Virus record (IMG/VR): IMGVR_UViG_3300020214_000141
Span: 1 to 22,381 of that record
DNA from: a virus
Direction: 5' to 3' (one strand)
Length of the DNA: 22,381 nt
Part shown: piece after piece, positions 15,382 through 22,170 of the stretch
Position numbering within the stretch: the first letter of the stretch is position 1
How the letters are laid out: each line of letters begins with the position of its first letter
Position numbers and translations under genes: made by a program
The notes under the pieces: generated by a model
Database searches by the model: none
What the model saw: only the letters and a program-made list of their open reading frames with translations
What the model was told of the DNA's origin: nothing

Positions 15382-16470
15382 TCAGCCGGAATTGAGGTTG
15401 TCGTAGACCCTTTCCATCGTCTCCCGCTTGCTCAACGGCGTTGTCGGCGAAGCGCCGGTGGCGCCCCGCGTGCCAACGTTGATCCGCTGCATCCGCTTGG
15501 CCTCTTCGGCCTTGCGCGCGTTTGCCTCCGCCACGATCTTTTCCTGCGTCGCCCGTTGCTCCGCCAGCACGCGCTCGCGGGTAGTCGGGTTCGCATAAAC
15601 GGACCGCTCGTAAAGCTGGTCGATTGTCAGTTCAGGGCGAATGCGCGCCAGCGAGGCCATGTCCTGCCGGACATCCTCGAAGTGCGGCGCCTTGCCACTT
15701 GCCTTGAACGTCTCGACCATCGCGTGCAATTGTGCCATGAGCTGTTCGCGCTCGGCTGCCTCGCGTTGGGCGATGGATTGGGTTACCGCCTTCAGTTCCT
15801 GCTGAACCTGAGCGAGTCGCGGGTCTACCCAACCATCGTCGCTCGATGCGCTGGGTTCCGCTGGACTGGTTGCTGGAAGCAGCTTTGCGAGGTCGACCCC
15901 GCGCTGCTGCGCGAACCACCTAACGAACCCGACAGGATCGGCGGCGGCGAAATCCGACGCGCGGAGCAGGTCGTTCAACCCGGCCTCCACGCTGCCGTAT
16001 TGCGCCAACATCCGCGATTTCCTATCGCCGATGGTGCGTTCGATGGCTTCGTAAGCTTTTACGGCTTCCGCGCGTTCCGCAAAGCCCTTGGACACGTCCC
16101 CTTCCCGTTTCAGCACTTCCTGCTGAATGGCGGGTGGGAGCTTGGCCCACTCGGCTTTGGCGGTGGCCGACCAGGTAGCCGGCGCGCTGGGCGGCAATGC
16201 CGCTGCGGCTGGCTTGTCTGGCGCGGGTTCGGCCTTGGGTTCCGTCGCGACGGGAACCTTCTCAGGCTCGACCGTCTGTGTCTCTTGCTTCGGCAGGAAA
16301 CGACCATCCGAGCCGCGTTCCACAGCCGGCGGCGCCGTTTCACGTGAAACCGGCTCGGGCGCCGCTTCGGGCGATGGCGCGGCAATGGGATCGGAGACCG
16401 GCTCCGCCTTGGGTGCCGGCGTGTTATCGCGGTCCCAAATCGCTCCCATCGTTTCCCGGATGTCGGGCAT
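15382..16470 (-). CDS. Capsid scaffolding protein candidate
   Basis: A 362-residue protein directly upstream of the major capsid gene. Residues 18-105 are Pro/Ala/Glu-rich and likely disordered (EPVSRETAPPAVERGSDGRFLPK). Residues 110-175 look helical (SATAKAEWAKLPPAIQQEVLKREGDVSKGF, typical of this scaffold type), and the C-terminal half is strongly helical and charged (QQELKAVTQSIAQREAAEREQLMAQL; EKIVAEANARKAEEAKRMQR). A short conserved-looking C-terminal end (RETMERVYDNLNSG) could bind the capsid protein. Composition and position are diagnostic of scaffold. The VSRET codons form a parS-like palindrome. ATG is adjacent to the previous TAG. Confidence 0.8.
   Translation of the reverse strand: MPDIRETMGAIWDRDNTPAPKAEPVSDPIAAPSPEAAPEPVSRETAPPAVERGSDGRFLPKQETQTVEPEKVPVATEPKAEPAPDKPAAAALPPSAPATWSATAKAEWAKLPPAIQQEVLKREGDVSKGFAERAEAVKAYEAIERTIGDRKSRMLAQYGSVEAGLNDLLRASDFAAADPVGFVRWFAQQRGVDLAKLLPATSPAEPSASSDDGWVDPRLAQVQQELKAVTQSIAQREAAEREQLMAQLHAMVETFKASGKAPHFEDVRQDMASLARIRPELTIDQLYERSVYANPTTRERVLAEQRATQEKIVAEANARKAEEAKRMQRINVGTRGATGASPTTPLSKRETMERVYDNLNSG
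16337..16350. promoter_or_regulatory. parS-like palindrome (ParB-binding motif) inside the scaffold gene
   Basis: GTTTCACGTGAAAC is a perfect 14-base palindrome identical to the core of the widely conserved bacterial parS centromere site. It encodes V-S-R-E-T in the scaffold using gtt tca cgt gaa acg, mostly A/T-ending codons unlike the surrounding GC-rich choices. The match is certain; ParB binding is inference. Only one copy was seen in the window. Confidence 0.55.
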
Positions 16471-16719
16471 CTAACGCCTGCGCCCTTGCTGCATCCGCGC
16501 CAGATAGCGCGGGTTCTTCATCTCGAACTTAAACTCGCTCGGGTCCACTTCGCGACATCCATGCCGCTTCAAATCTTCCCGGCGCTGATACCGGCCCTCG
16601 ATCCAGCCAGTGCCGAGTGGCGATTTGTAACCTGGCAGATCGGGAATGACAACCAGGCCGCGTTTCGGCTTCGGCGGCTCGCGTTCCGCCCACTTCGTTC
16701 CGTCCCAGAAATACCGCAT
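16471..16719 (-). CDS. Small conserved phage protein before scaffold
   Basis: An 82-residue basic protein. ATG 16717-16719 overlaps the previous stop as TGATG; a GTG one codon earlier is also possible. It contains DLPGYKSPLGTGWIEGRYQRREDLKRHGCREVDPSEFK (residues 27 to about 65, given here as family-style motif YKSP...RREDLKRHGCR). I recall this pattern from small proteins encoded just before scaffold or capsid genes in podovirus-like phages. Role unknown; the positive charge and position suggest a head-assembly or DNA-contacting function. The stop is adjacent to the scaffold ATG. Confidence 0.72.
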   Translation of the reverse strand: MRYFWDGTKWAEREPPKPKRGLVVIPDLPGYKSPLGTGWIEGRYQRREDLKRHGCREVDPSEFKFEMKNPRYLARMQQGRRR

Positions 16720-16979
16720 CACGCCATCAACAACGCGAGCACCGCGTCCTCCTCTTCCGCGTCCAGCGCAGCCAGCACCGCCAGAAGCGCATCGGCCGCT
16801 ACCTGGTCAGCCAGCAATGCCCGCCAGTCCAAAGCGGCCGGCGGCGGGAGCACTGTATCATACGAGGAAGCCGGCGCAACAAATGGCGTTACTAACGCGG
16901 CAATCGGGACCGCCGCTTCCGCCGGCACCTCGCCGACGATCCGCGCGTAGGCTGCTTCAAGCTCGGCGCGGCGATCCAC
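16719..16979 (-). CDS. Small Ala-rich acidic hypothetical protein
   Basis: An 86-residue protein starting with GTG one base after the stop of the upstream portal-C gene. It begins with MDRRAELEAAYARIVGEV, has a Pro/Ala-rich linker (about residues 33-50), and ends with an acidic, Ala/Leu-rich helix (LLAVLAALDAEEEDAVLALLMA). No ribosome site is evident, so translation probably depends on coupling. No family recognised. Tight spacing on both sides (TGATG with the next gene) and lack of any alternative frame support it as a gene. Confidence 0.6.
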   Translation of the reverse strand: MDRRAELEAAYARIVGEVPAEAAVPIAALVTPFVAPASSYDTVLPPPAALDWRALLADQVAADALLAVLAALDAEEEDAVLALLMA

Positions 16980-16980
16980 G

Positions 16981-17853
16981 TCAGTTCAGCACCGTCCGCA
17001 CGCCCTCGACGCGACCAGACTTGCCGCGCACGACGGTTTTGGGCGCCGTAATGGCCGCCAGCATTGCCTCGGACTGCTGCTGCTGAATTTCCGCCAATTG
17101 TTTCATGGCTTCGGCCATCGCCATGATGGCCGCCGCGACTTCCTTCATGGCTTCCTCATACGTCTCGGGTTGCATTCCCTTGGCGCGACGTTCCAACTCC
17201 GCCTGGCGCCCCTGGTCGGCCCGGGCCGCCTGCCCGTCTTCCAGCTTCGCCACGTCCATCGTGGCGCGAAGCTGCATGTCCTTGTTTTTCAAGTCCAATT
17301 CCTGAGCGCGCGCCTGTTCGTCGAGAGCCATCTTCCGTTCCTTCAAGACAAGCTCGCGTTCCTTGAGGTCGAGTTCCTTGAGCTTGACGGCCGCGTCGGC
17401 CTTGGCCTTCTCGGTGTCGAGCGTCAGCCGGCCCTGGCTTTCTCCGGCCGTAACCTGGAGCTTGGCTTGTTCCAGTTGCACCTTGGCCGCGTCGGCTTGC
17501 GCCGCTGGGTCCGGCGCCGGCTGTCGCGGTTCCTTGGCCTGCTTGCCAAGCCGTTCCAGGGCATCCTCCGCCTGGCGCCCGAGCTTGAAGATGCGCGCGA
17601 AGCCGGTCAGCAGGTCGGTCGCCACGTCGAGCGGCATTACCCGCGCCTCGACCGCCGGCCCGATGGCGGTCACGAAGGCAGCAAACCCTTGCACGAACTG
17701 CGAGACGTTCTCCTGCTGCCGGGAGACGTCCGCCCGGACGGTGGAGTCCGTTTCAATATCAATGCGATAGCAGCGCAGCACATCCGAGCGGATGATCCGC
17801 TCGACCTCCTCGACGGTCGGCTGATCCATCATGGCCATCGGATCGTCGGTCAT
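16981..17853 (-). CDS. Portal C-terminal part encoded as a separate gene (split portal)
   Basis: A 290-residue protein starting MTDDPMAMMDQPTVEEVERI. The ATG overlaps the stop of the upstream portal gene as ATGA. Residues 11-110 (YRIDIETDSTVRADVSRQQENV at 29-50, then QGFAAFVTAIGPAV) match what usually follows NLPT...Q near the end of single-chain portals of about 750 residues, where the IETDST motif is characteristic. The rest (about 120-240) is a long charged coiled coil (KLKELDLKERELVLKERKM), then a Met/Ala-rich helix. The two parts total 777 residues, a normal size for the intact family. A -1 frameshift would join the frames, but I see no canonical slippery heptamer in the overlap, so separate translation by reinitiation is favoured. 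Confidence 0.75.
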   Translation of the reverse strand: MTDDPMAMMDQPTVEEVERIIRSDVLRCYRIDIETDSTVRADVSRQQENVSQFVQGFAAFVTAIGPAVEARVMPLDVATDLLTGFARIFKLGRQAEDALERLGKQAKEPRQPAPDPAAQADAAKVQLEQAKLQVTAGESQGRLTLDTEKAKADAAVKLKELDLKERELVLKERKMALDEQARAQELDLKNKDMQLRATMDVAKLEDGQAARADQGRQAELERRAKGMQPETYEEAMKEVAAAIMAMAEAMKQLAEIQQQQSEAMLAAITAPKTVVRGKSGRVEGVRTVLN

Positions 17854-19313
17854 GCCGCCACCTGTTGCGGCGCCGGAGCAGCCGACGCCTGCTGCTGCAA
17901 CATCGCCTGCATGGCCTGCTTCTGCTGCATGGTCGGCAAGTTCGTTTGGGTCATCTCGGAAAGCGTTTGCCAATCGAACCGCGTGCAGATGATTTCCGCC
18001 ATTAGCCGAATCAGGTCACGAGCATGCCGGGCCGCTTCGGCCTGCAAGTCCTGAATGCGCAGCGATCCCCATTGCGCCTTGATCTGTTGCGCGGTCGCCG
18101 TCTCCTGAGCTTCGGTCGCGCCTCGCAGGATGTCGGCGATGCCGGTGATCTCGTATATCGTCTGCTTGATGCGTTCGCGCGCCTCATAAAGTTGCGTCAC
18201 CACGGCAATGGCCTGCTCAATGGGCATCATCCAGATCGACTTATCCAAGCCATTCTGCGTAGCAAAGGCGATAGCGTCCTCAGCCGGAACAAGCTCGCCG
18301 TCGCTGGCGTCCATCAGCCGTTGCATTGCGCCGTCGTTGCTGCCGCCGGCCCGGATGCCGCGCCACTTGATGACCTTGACGATGGCGTTGATCCGCCGCG
18401 TCACGGTGTCCAGTTCCTCCGCTTGGGTCTTATAAAGCCGATATGGCTCAACGGGAATCAGGCTGTCGGTCGCCTCGATGGCCATCAACGGACGCGGAAT
18501 CGGCCAGAAGCCTTCCAGCTTCAGGGGATCGGCCTCTCGCGCCAGCGGGCCCTCCGACCAGGAGGGAGCGATAAACAATACCTCGCGCTTGTCCTTGTCC
18601 CACACCTCCCAGACCAACAGCCGCTTGAACACGTCAGACGGCTCGTCATCCTTGCCGGCCTTCACTTCTGCGCCATCCGACCGCATATCGAGCGGCACCG
18701 TCGCGCCAACGCGTGGCGAAAGCTCGATGACCTGTTCGCGCGTCAGCAAGTGGCGGAACGCTATCCACGGCACATCCGTCCAGCGACGCCCCGGCCCGCG
18801 CCGGAAATCCGCCCACTGCACGTGCTCGGTCATCACCCGTTCGTAGGCCGTGCCCTGGTCGGCGTCCAGCATCGGCGCGTAGCGAACGCGGGTGACGCCA
18901 CGGCCGACAAGCGCCGCGTCCTTCACGGCGGCCTTGATCTCGCCGTTGAAGTCGTGGGTGTCGATGGCGTAGAACAGGGCGCGCTCGACCACCTGCCCGG
19001 CCACCCTGCCGGCTTCGTCGTCGTCGCCATACCGCCGCCGGACATCGGGGATCGGCGGAGAATTGTAGACGGCGGAACGGATCGTCTCGGTATTGGAATA
19101 GAGGATGTTGAACGCTACCTGCTGGCGCTGTTCCGCCGCGCCGCGATAGATGCGGCTTGCGTCGTCCGCCGCCTTGCGCCAATCCTTTTCGTCCTCGCTG
19201 GCCAGCCTGATCGCGGTCATCCAGAGGCGGACCAGCCCCGAAGCACCCTTGCCGGCGTCCGCCCTGGTTTCGAAGACCCCGCCGGTCTTGCCGGCTTCGC
19301 CCGCGTCGGACAT
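17850..19313 (-). CDS. Portal protein, N-terminal and core part
   Basis: A 487-residue protein from ATG 19311-19313, which overlaps the stop of the upstream gene as TGATG. The frame stays open further upstream, but that part shadows the previous gene. Typical portal features include EDEKDWRKAADDASRIYRG at about 36-54, NILYSNTETIRSAVYNSPPIPDVRRR, AVKDAALVGRGVTRVRY, and DSLIPVEPYRLYKTQAEELDTVTRRINAI, the portal stem/crown region of podovirus-like phages. It ends with TRFDWQTLSEMTQTNLPTMQQ and a Gln/Ala tail just where single-chain portals continue into the IETDST region carried here by the next gene. The portal forms the ring through which DNA enters, working with the terminase. Confidence 0.88.
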   Translation of the reverse strand: MSDAGEAGKTGGVFETRADAGKGASGLVRLWMTAIRLASEDEKDWRKAADDASRIYRGAAEQRQQVAFNILYSNTETIRSAVYNSPPIPDVRRRYGDDDEAGRVAGQVVERALFYAIDTHDFNGEIKAAVKDAALVGRGVTRVRYAPMLDADQGTAYERVMTEHVQWADFRRGPGRRWTDVPWIAFRHLLTREQVIELSPRVGATVPLDMRSDGAEVKAGKDDEPSDVFKRLLVWEVWDKDKREVLFIAPSWSEGPLAREADPLKLEGFWPIPRPLMAIEATDSLIPVEPYRLYKTQAEELDTVTRRINAIVKVIKWRGIRAGGSNDGAMQRLMDASDGELVPAEDAIAFATQNGLDKSIWMMPIEQAIAVVTQLYEARERIKQTIYEITGIADILRGATEAQETATAQQIKAQWGSLRIQDLQAEAARHARDLIRLMAEIICTRFDWQTLSEMTQTNLPTMQQKQAMQAMLQQQASAAPAPQQVAA

Positions 19314-19684
19314 CAGTTGCTCGTGAAGCCACAGAGCGCGACGGTCGCCGACACGTTGGCGCCAGGCGCGGCCGTGCTTTCCAGGGTCATCGCCACTCCG
19401 GGACTGCCCGCGATGGCAACGCCCCCGAGCACGATGGAGTTGGTGACGTTGGCCAGATTGGCGATCTTGCCCGACCAGAGGATGGTCGAGCCACCGCTGG
19501 CGCCGTCGATCAGGCGGAACTCCAAGCCGGCGGTTGTCGCGGACGTGCCGCCCAGCGTCACGGTAATGCCGGTCGCGTAATGCCTGAGGTTGTTGGCTTC
19601 GGCCGCCCGCGTGATCGTCGCCTGCGCGGCGGCGGCCGGGACGTGCCGAATGCCCCACTGGGCGGGAGGGAACGAGACGCTCAT
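19313..19684 (-). CDS. Small beta-rich structural protein of unknown role
   Basis: A 123-residue protein starting MSVSFPPAQWGIRHVPAAAAQ. The remainder is rich in Gly, Thr, Ala and Val with alternating hydrophobics (ITVTLGGTSATTAGLEFRLIDG; TILWSGKIANLANVTNSIVLGG; SATVALCGFTSN), which suggests a beta-sandwich. There is no transmembrane segment. It sits between terminase and portal with an ATGA overlap before and TGATG after, so it is firmly in the operon. A head fiber, decoration or carbohydrate-contacting protein is possible; no family is recognised. Confidence 0.68.
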   Translation of the reverse strand: MSVSFPPAQWGIRHVPAAAAQATITRAAEANNLRHYATGITVTLGGTSATTAGLEFRLIDGASGGSTILWSGKIANLANVTNSIVLGGVAIAGSPGVAMTLESTAAPGANVSATVALCGFTSN

Positions 19685-21159
19685 GACAAGGCACTCCTTC
19701 GCTTGGCCTGTCGGTCGATCAGTTCGCGGATGGTAAGACCGCTGCGAATGCCGCCGTCCGTGTGAATGGCGAACTCATGCTTCGGCGGCACCACCGCCGG
19801 CTTCCAAGCCTGGTATGGCCGGCTCATCGCGGCATAGCGCGCCATATCCGCCGCGTGGTCCTCGCCGTCGGTATCCATGTCTTCCGGCCGGTCGGGATCG
19901 TGTTGCATGCTCGGGATGGTGCGAATGGCATCGCGACAAGTCGAGAAAAAGACCATCATGGCCTTGCCATCCTCGCCGACCAGCCGAGCGCGCATCTGGT
20001 CCCAGCCGCCGACCGCGCCGCCGCGCGCCACCCTGGCATTGTCGGCCGGCCGGAATATCACGCGCCGCTTGAGCATACGCTCGGCGATGCTCGGGCCGCC
20101 GTCCTGCGCGAAGCACGACGGGTCGGCGACCGAATAGGCGATCTTGTCGGTCCCATCGCGTTCGCGGATGCCGTCGGCCACTTCCTCGGCCGTCAGGCGC
20201 AAGCCTTCGTTCGGCTCGCCCGTCGAGCCATACCACTCGCGATAGTTAACCAGGCAGCCGGCCGGATAACGACTGCCGTCCGGCAGCAGCGAGCCGTCGG
20301 ACACCGCCCACCATCCGACGCTGAACGGGCGAGCGAAGCCCCAATCGAACGCGCGGAAGCGCAGCCAGTCCGCCGGCACGGTGAAGGGCGCGACGACATG
20401 CTTCTCAGTGAACCAGCAGTCGAAGAACGCGCCCATGACGACAGACCAGTCGCCGTCGAGCCACGCCTTGACCAGCGTCTCGCTGCCGACACCCTTAAGC
20501 CGGGCGGTATAGCCAGGATCGTGCGCCAGGAGGATCAGGTTATCGCCGACGCGGCTGGGCACGAACATGCGGCTCATACCGGTCGCGGGGTCGGTAATCA
20601 GTTCCCGGCCACGCGGATGGCTGTCGATGCCCCAGCGCCGCTTGACCCACGAATGCCCCGCGCCGCCGGGGTTCGCGCTGGCGCGAATGCGTTTTGTCGG
20701 GATCGAATAGGCCGACCGCAGGCAAGCGATCAACTGCCGATAACCGCTGTCGCTCGGCCACTGCCCCAATTCATCCCAGCCGATCCAGGAATATTGATGC
20801 CCCTGATAGCGCGTGGCATCGTCGTCGCGCTCAAGATACCGCATGCGCAGACAGGCGCCGTTCGGCCAGGACCATTCCTTGGCCGCTTCCTTCCACGTCG
20901 CGCCGCTCGGCACCATGATCGCCTTGGTCCTGCCTATGATCTCTTGCAGTTCCGGGTAGGTCCGCCGGAACAGAACGCCCTGCCACGCCGAACCGTATCG
21001 TTGCACATCCTGTAGAAAGTCTCCTAATAGGTAGTCCGACTTGCCGCCGCCGCGCGCCCCGCCAAACAGCAACTCCGCGACCCAGGTCCGCCGGATCGCC
21101 TCAGTCTGCGGTCCCGGCTGGGGCGCCCAGCAGGGCGAGCTCGCGGCTTCGGCGGACAT
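19681..21159 (-). CDS. terL: Terminase large subunit (packaging ATPase/nuclease)
   Basis: A 492-residue protein that drives DNA into the procapsid and cuts the genome. Walker A is GGARGGGKS at residues 33-41. The Walker B region is WIGWDE at 125-130, with D129 and E130 as the metal-binding and catalytic acids. The coupling motif region RIRASANPGG is at 158-167. The C-terminal RNase H-like nuclease has candidate acids in FDWGF (D272), VADPS (D346) and DHAADMARY (D438). Length is normal for the family. The start is supported by AGGAG upstream and overlaps the end of the preceding small gene by 59 bases in another frame. The stop overlaps the next ATG as ATGA. It works with the split portal downstream. 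Confidence 0.92.
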   Translation of the reverse strand: MSAEAASSPCWAPQPGPQTEAIRRTWVAELLFGGARGGGKSDYLLGDFLQDVQRYGSAWQGVLFRRTYPELQEIIGRTKAIMVPSGATWKEAAKEWSWPNGACLRMRYLERDDDATRYQGHQYSWIGWDELGQWPSDSGYRQLIACLRSAYSIPTKRIRASANPGGAGHSWVKRRWGIDSHPRGRELITDPATGMSRMFVPSRVGDNLILLAHDPGYTARLKGVGSETLVKAWLDGDWSVVMGAFFDCWFTEKHVVAPFTVPADWLRFRAFDWGFARPFSVGWWAVSDGSLLPDGSRYPAGCLVNYREWYGSTGEPNEGLRLTAEEVADGIRERDGTDKIAYSVADPSCFAQDGGPSIAERMLKRRVIFRPADNARVARGGAVGGWDQMRARLVGEDGKAMMVFFSTCRDAIRTIPSMQHDPDRPEDMDTDGEDHAADMARYAAMSRPYQAWKPAVVPPKHEFAIHTDGGIRSGLTIRELIDRQAKRRSALS

Positions 21160-21430
21160 TCCACTCCTCTTCCGTCTCTTGCGGCGGAGCGTCTACAAAA
21201 CGATGCTCTTGCCTCAACGTGCCCTTCACTTCAGTCGCCTGCAGGCGCGGCACGACGTATTGCAGCCCGTGAACCGCCAGAGCGAATACTTTGTCTTCGA
21301 CCGGTGGCTTGATGCCGTCGAGCGCATCCTCGATCATTCCGAATACGGCCGCGGCATAACGCCGACGGAACGCCTCATCCAGCTGGCCCTGGCCGTTGAA
21401 TATGCTCAGACGAGATCTACGCTTTTTCAT
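21101..21430 (-). CDS. Hypothetical protein in the terminase small-subunit position
   Basis: A 109-residue protein starting MKKRRSRLSIFNGQGQLDEAF. It has a basic N-terminus, a helical middle (RYAAAVFGMIEDALDGI, then KVFALAVHGLQYVVPRLQATEV) and a charged tail. No helix-turn-helix or other family motif is clear. It immediately precedes and overlaps the terminase large-subunit gene by 59 bases, which is where the DNA-recognition small subunit usually lies. The role is therefore a positional guess. Its ATG overlaps the previous stop as ATGA. Confidence 0.6.
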   Translation of the reverse strand: MKKRRSRLSIFNGQGQLDEAFRRRYAAAVFGMIEDALDGIKPPVEDKVFALAVHGLQYVVPRLQATEVKGTLRQEHRFVDAPPQETEEEWNVRRSRELALLGAPAGTAD

Positions 21431-21633
21431 GTCAGGCCCAGTGTGACCGCGCTACGGTTACCGTCGGCATCGACCGTCGCGCTGATCACGTCCTTGTTAT
21501 CGGCGATTTTACGGTAAACGGCCGTGGTCGTCTCCAGGCCCGACGCCTTGCCGAGCAACGCGGCGGCTTCCGCGTCGGTCAGCCCGGCATAGGCCGGCTG
21601 CTGCAACTCGGCATTGAGCACGGCCAGGTTCAT
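21427..21633 (-). CDS. First gene of the late operon, small conserved-type phage protein
   Basis: A 68-residue protein starting MNLAVLNAELQQPAYAGLTDAEAAALLGKASG. The YAGLTDAEAAALL pattern is common in small phage proteins of unknown function. ATG 21631-21633 is chosen because a full AGGAGG (minus strand of 21639-21644) lies five bases upstream; a GTG two codons earlier would overlap that site. The protein ends with a short beta-like stretch (VISATVDADGNRSAVTLGL). It is the first gene after the candidate promoter, and its stop overlaps the next start as ATGA. Confidence 0.7.
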   Translation of the reverse strand: MNLAVLNAELQQPAYAGLTDAEAAALLGKASGLETTTAVYRKIADNKDVISATVDADGNRSAVTLGLT

Positions 21634-21658
21634 CGGCACCTCCTGCTAACGCGCTTCC

Positions 21659-21686
21659 CATATAACATACTTGCGCGCAATGTAAA
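21659..21686 (-). promoter_or_regulatory. Candidate sigma70-like late promoter
   Basis: On the minus strand TTTACA (21686-21681), 16 bases, then TATATG (21664-21659), followed by a short leader and a consensus ribosome site. This is the only AT-rich intergenic spot at the head of the operon, which supports the call although the -10 match is only four of six. Confidence 0.45.
21671..21680. promoter_or_regulatory. Operator-like palindrome in promoter spacer
   Basis: TTGCGCGCAA is a perfect 10-base palindrome that lies between the proposed -35 and -10 boxes. A repressor bound there would block the promoter. The neighbouring helix-turn-helix protein is an obvious candidate, but this is inference; flanking bases do not extend the symmetry. 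Confidence 0.35.
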
Positions 21687-21698
21687 AAGGGCCGGCCC
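21684..21698 (-). terminator. Weak intrinsic-terminator-like element after the HTH gene
   Basis: On the minus strand GGGCCGGCCC is followed directly by TTTTT. The stem is only about three GC pairs with a CCGG loop, so it may be weak. Its T-run overlaps the -35 box of the candidate late promoter, so termination and initiation would share bases. Confidence 0.3.
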
Positions 21699-21731
21699 GA
21701 CACCTTTCGAACGCTTCGCCACCGGCGCGGT

Positions 21732-21998
21732 CTAGTCATCGCGCGAGCCTGCGCGCCCTAGAAAATAGCGGCGCAGGGCGGCATGCAGATCGACCGGCCG
21801 GCCGTCGTAGCGGGCATCCAGGCCGGCCAGTTCCAGCCAGCCTAGCGCCGGCGCCAGCCAGGGCGGCGGCGGTGCCTCGCCAGTCTCCCAGCCACGGATT
21901 GATCGCGCGCCGCAGTCCAGGATCGCGGCGAGTTGTCCCTGGCTGAGGCGATGGCGCTCACGCCAGGCGCGCAGGGCGGGTCCGTCGATGGGTGGCAT
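21732..21998 (-). CDS. XRE-type helix-turn-helix regulator
   Basis: An 88-residue protein. I take ATG 21996-21998 because GGAGGAC lies just upstream; the in-frame ATG at 22011-22013 is part of that ribosome site. The helix-turn-helix covers about residues 8-42: LRAWRERHRLSQGQLAAILDCGARSIRGWETG, with the LSQ.QLA..L and W..G signatures of Cro/CI-like DNA-binding domains. A Pro-rich link and a short helical C-terminus (PALGWLELAGL; LHAALRRYFLG) follow. It probably binds DNA as a dimer. It lies between ArdC and the late promoter, so it could control either or both; the palindrome at 21671-21680 is a possible site. Confidence 0.78.
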   Translation of the reverse strand: MPPIDGPALRAWRERHRLSQGQLAAILDCGARSIRGWETGEAPPPPWLAPALGWLELAGLDARYDGRPVDLHAALRRYFLGRAGSRDD

Positions 21999-22127
21999 TG
22001 AATTGTCCTCCATTCGGTGGTTAGATGTGCCGGCCGCCAGGCGGCCTGTATGCCGCCCTGCGCCGGCGCGGCCCTGCCGTTCCTCTCCTGGCGGCGCGGC
22101 CGAGGCGGCGGCGGCGCCAACCGCCGC

Positions 22128-22161
22128 CGCCAGCCGGCCGCGCGGGGGCGGCCGGCTGGCG
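22128..22161 (-). terminator. Strong GC stem-loop just after the ArdC gene
   Basis: A perfect 14-base inverted repeat (22128-22141 and 22148-22161) with a six-base loop begins ten bases after the ArdC stop. It lacks a following U-tract on the minus strand, so it is not a classic intrinsic terminator. It may stabilise the mRNA 3' end or work with Rho. The rest of the gap (22014-22127) is GC-rich, with a smaller inverted repeat at 22032-22046 and no gene that I can support. Confidence 0.4.
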
Positions 22162-22170
22162 GGGCAGTTC

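Noticed and set aside
17853-17973. Programmed -1 frameshift to fuse the two portal parts
   Set aside because: The frame relation allows it, but I found no X XXY YYZ slippery heptamer in the correct frame within the overlap; the ATGA stop/start overlap explains expression more simply.
18024-19580. Plus-strand open frame of 518 codons opposite the portal gene
   Set aside because: Shadow of the portal and its neighbour; low-complexity basic composition and no family resemblance.
17850-19694. 614-residue version of the portal gene with a longer N-terminus
   Set aside because: The first 127 codons overlap the upstream gene in another frame and are basic, low-complexity sequence; the TGATG start at 19313 fits portal N-termini.
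19762-21015. Plus-strand open frame of 417 codons opposite terminase
   Set aside because: Shadow of terminase, which has intact ATPase and nuclease motifs.
22014-22127. Possible tRNA, CRISPR or small gene in the GC-rich gap upstream of the HTH gene
   Set aside because: Only short GC-rich repeats are visible; no cloverleaf, no regular spacer-repeat pattern and no frame with a ribosome site.
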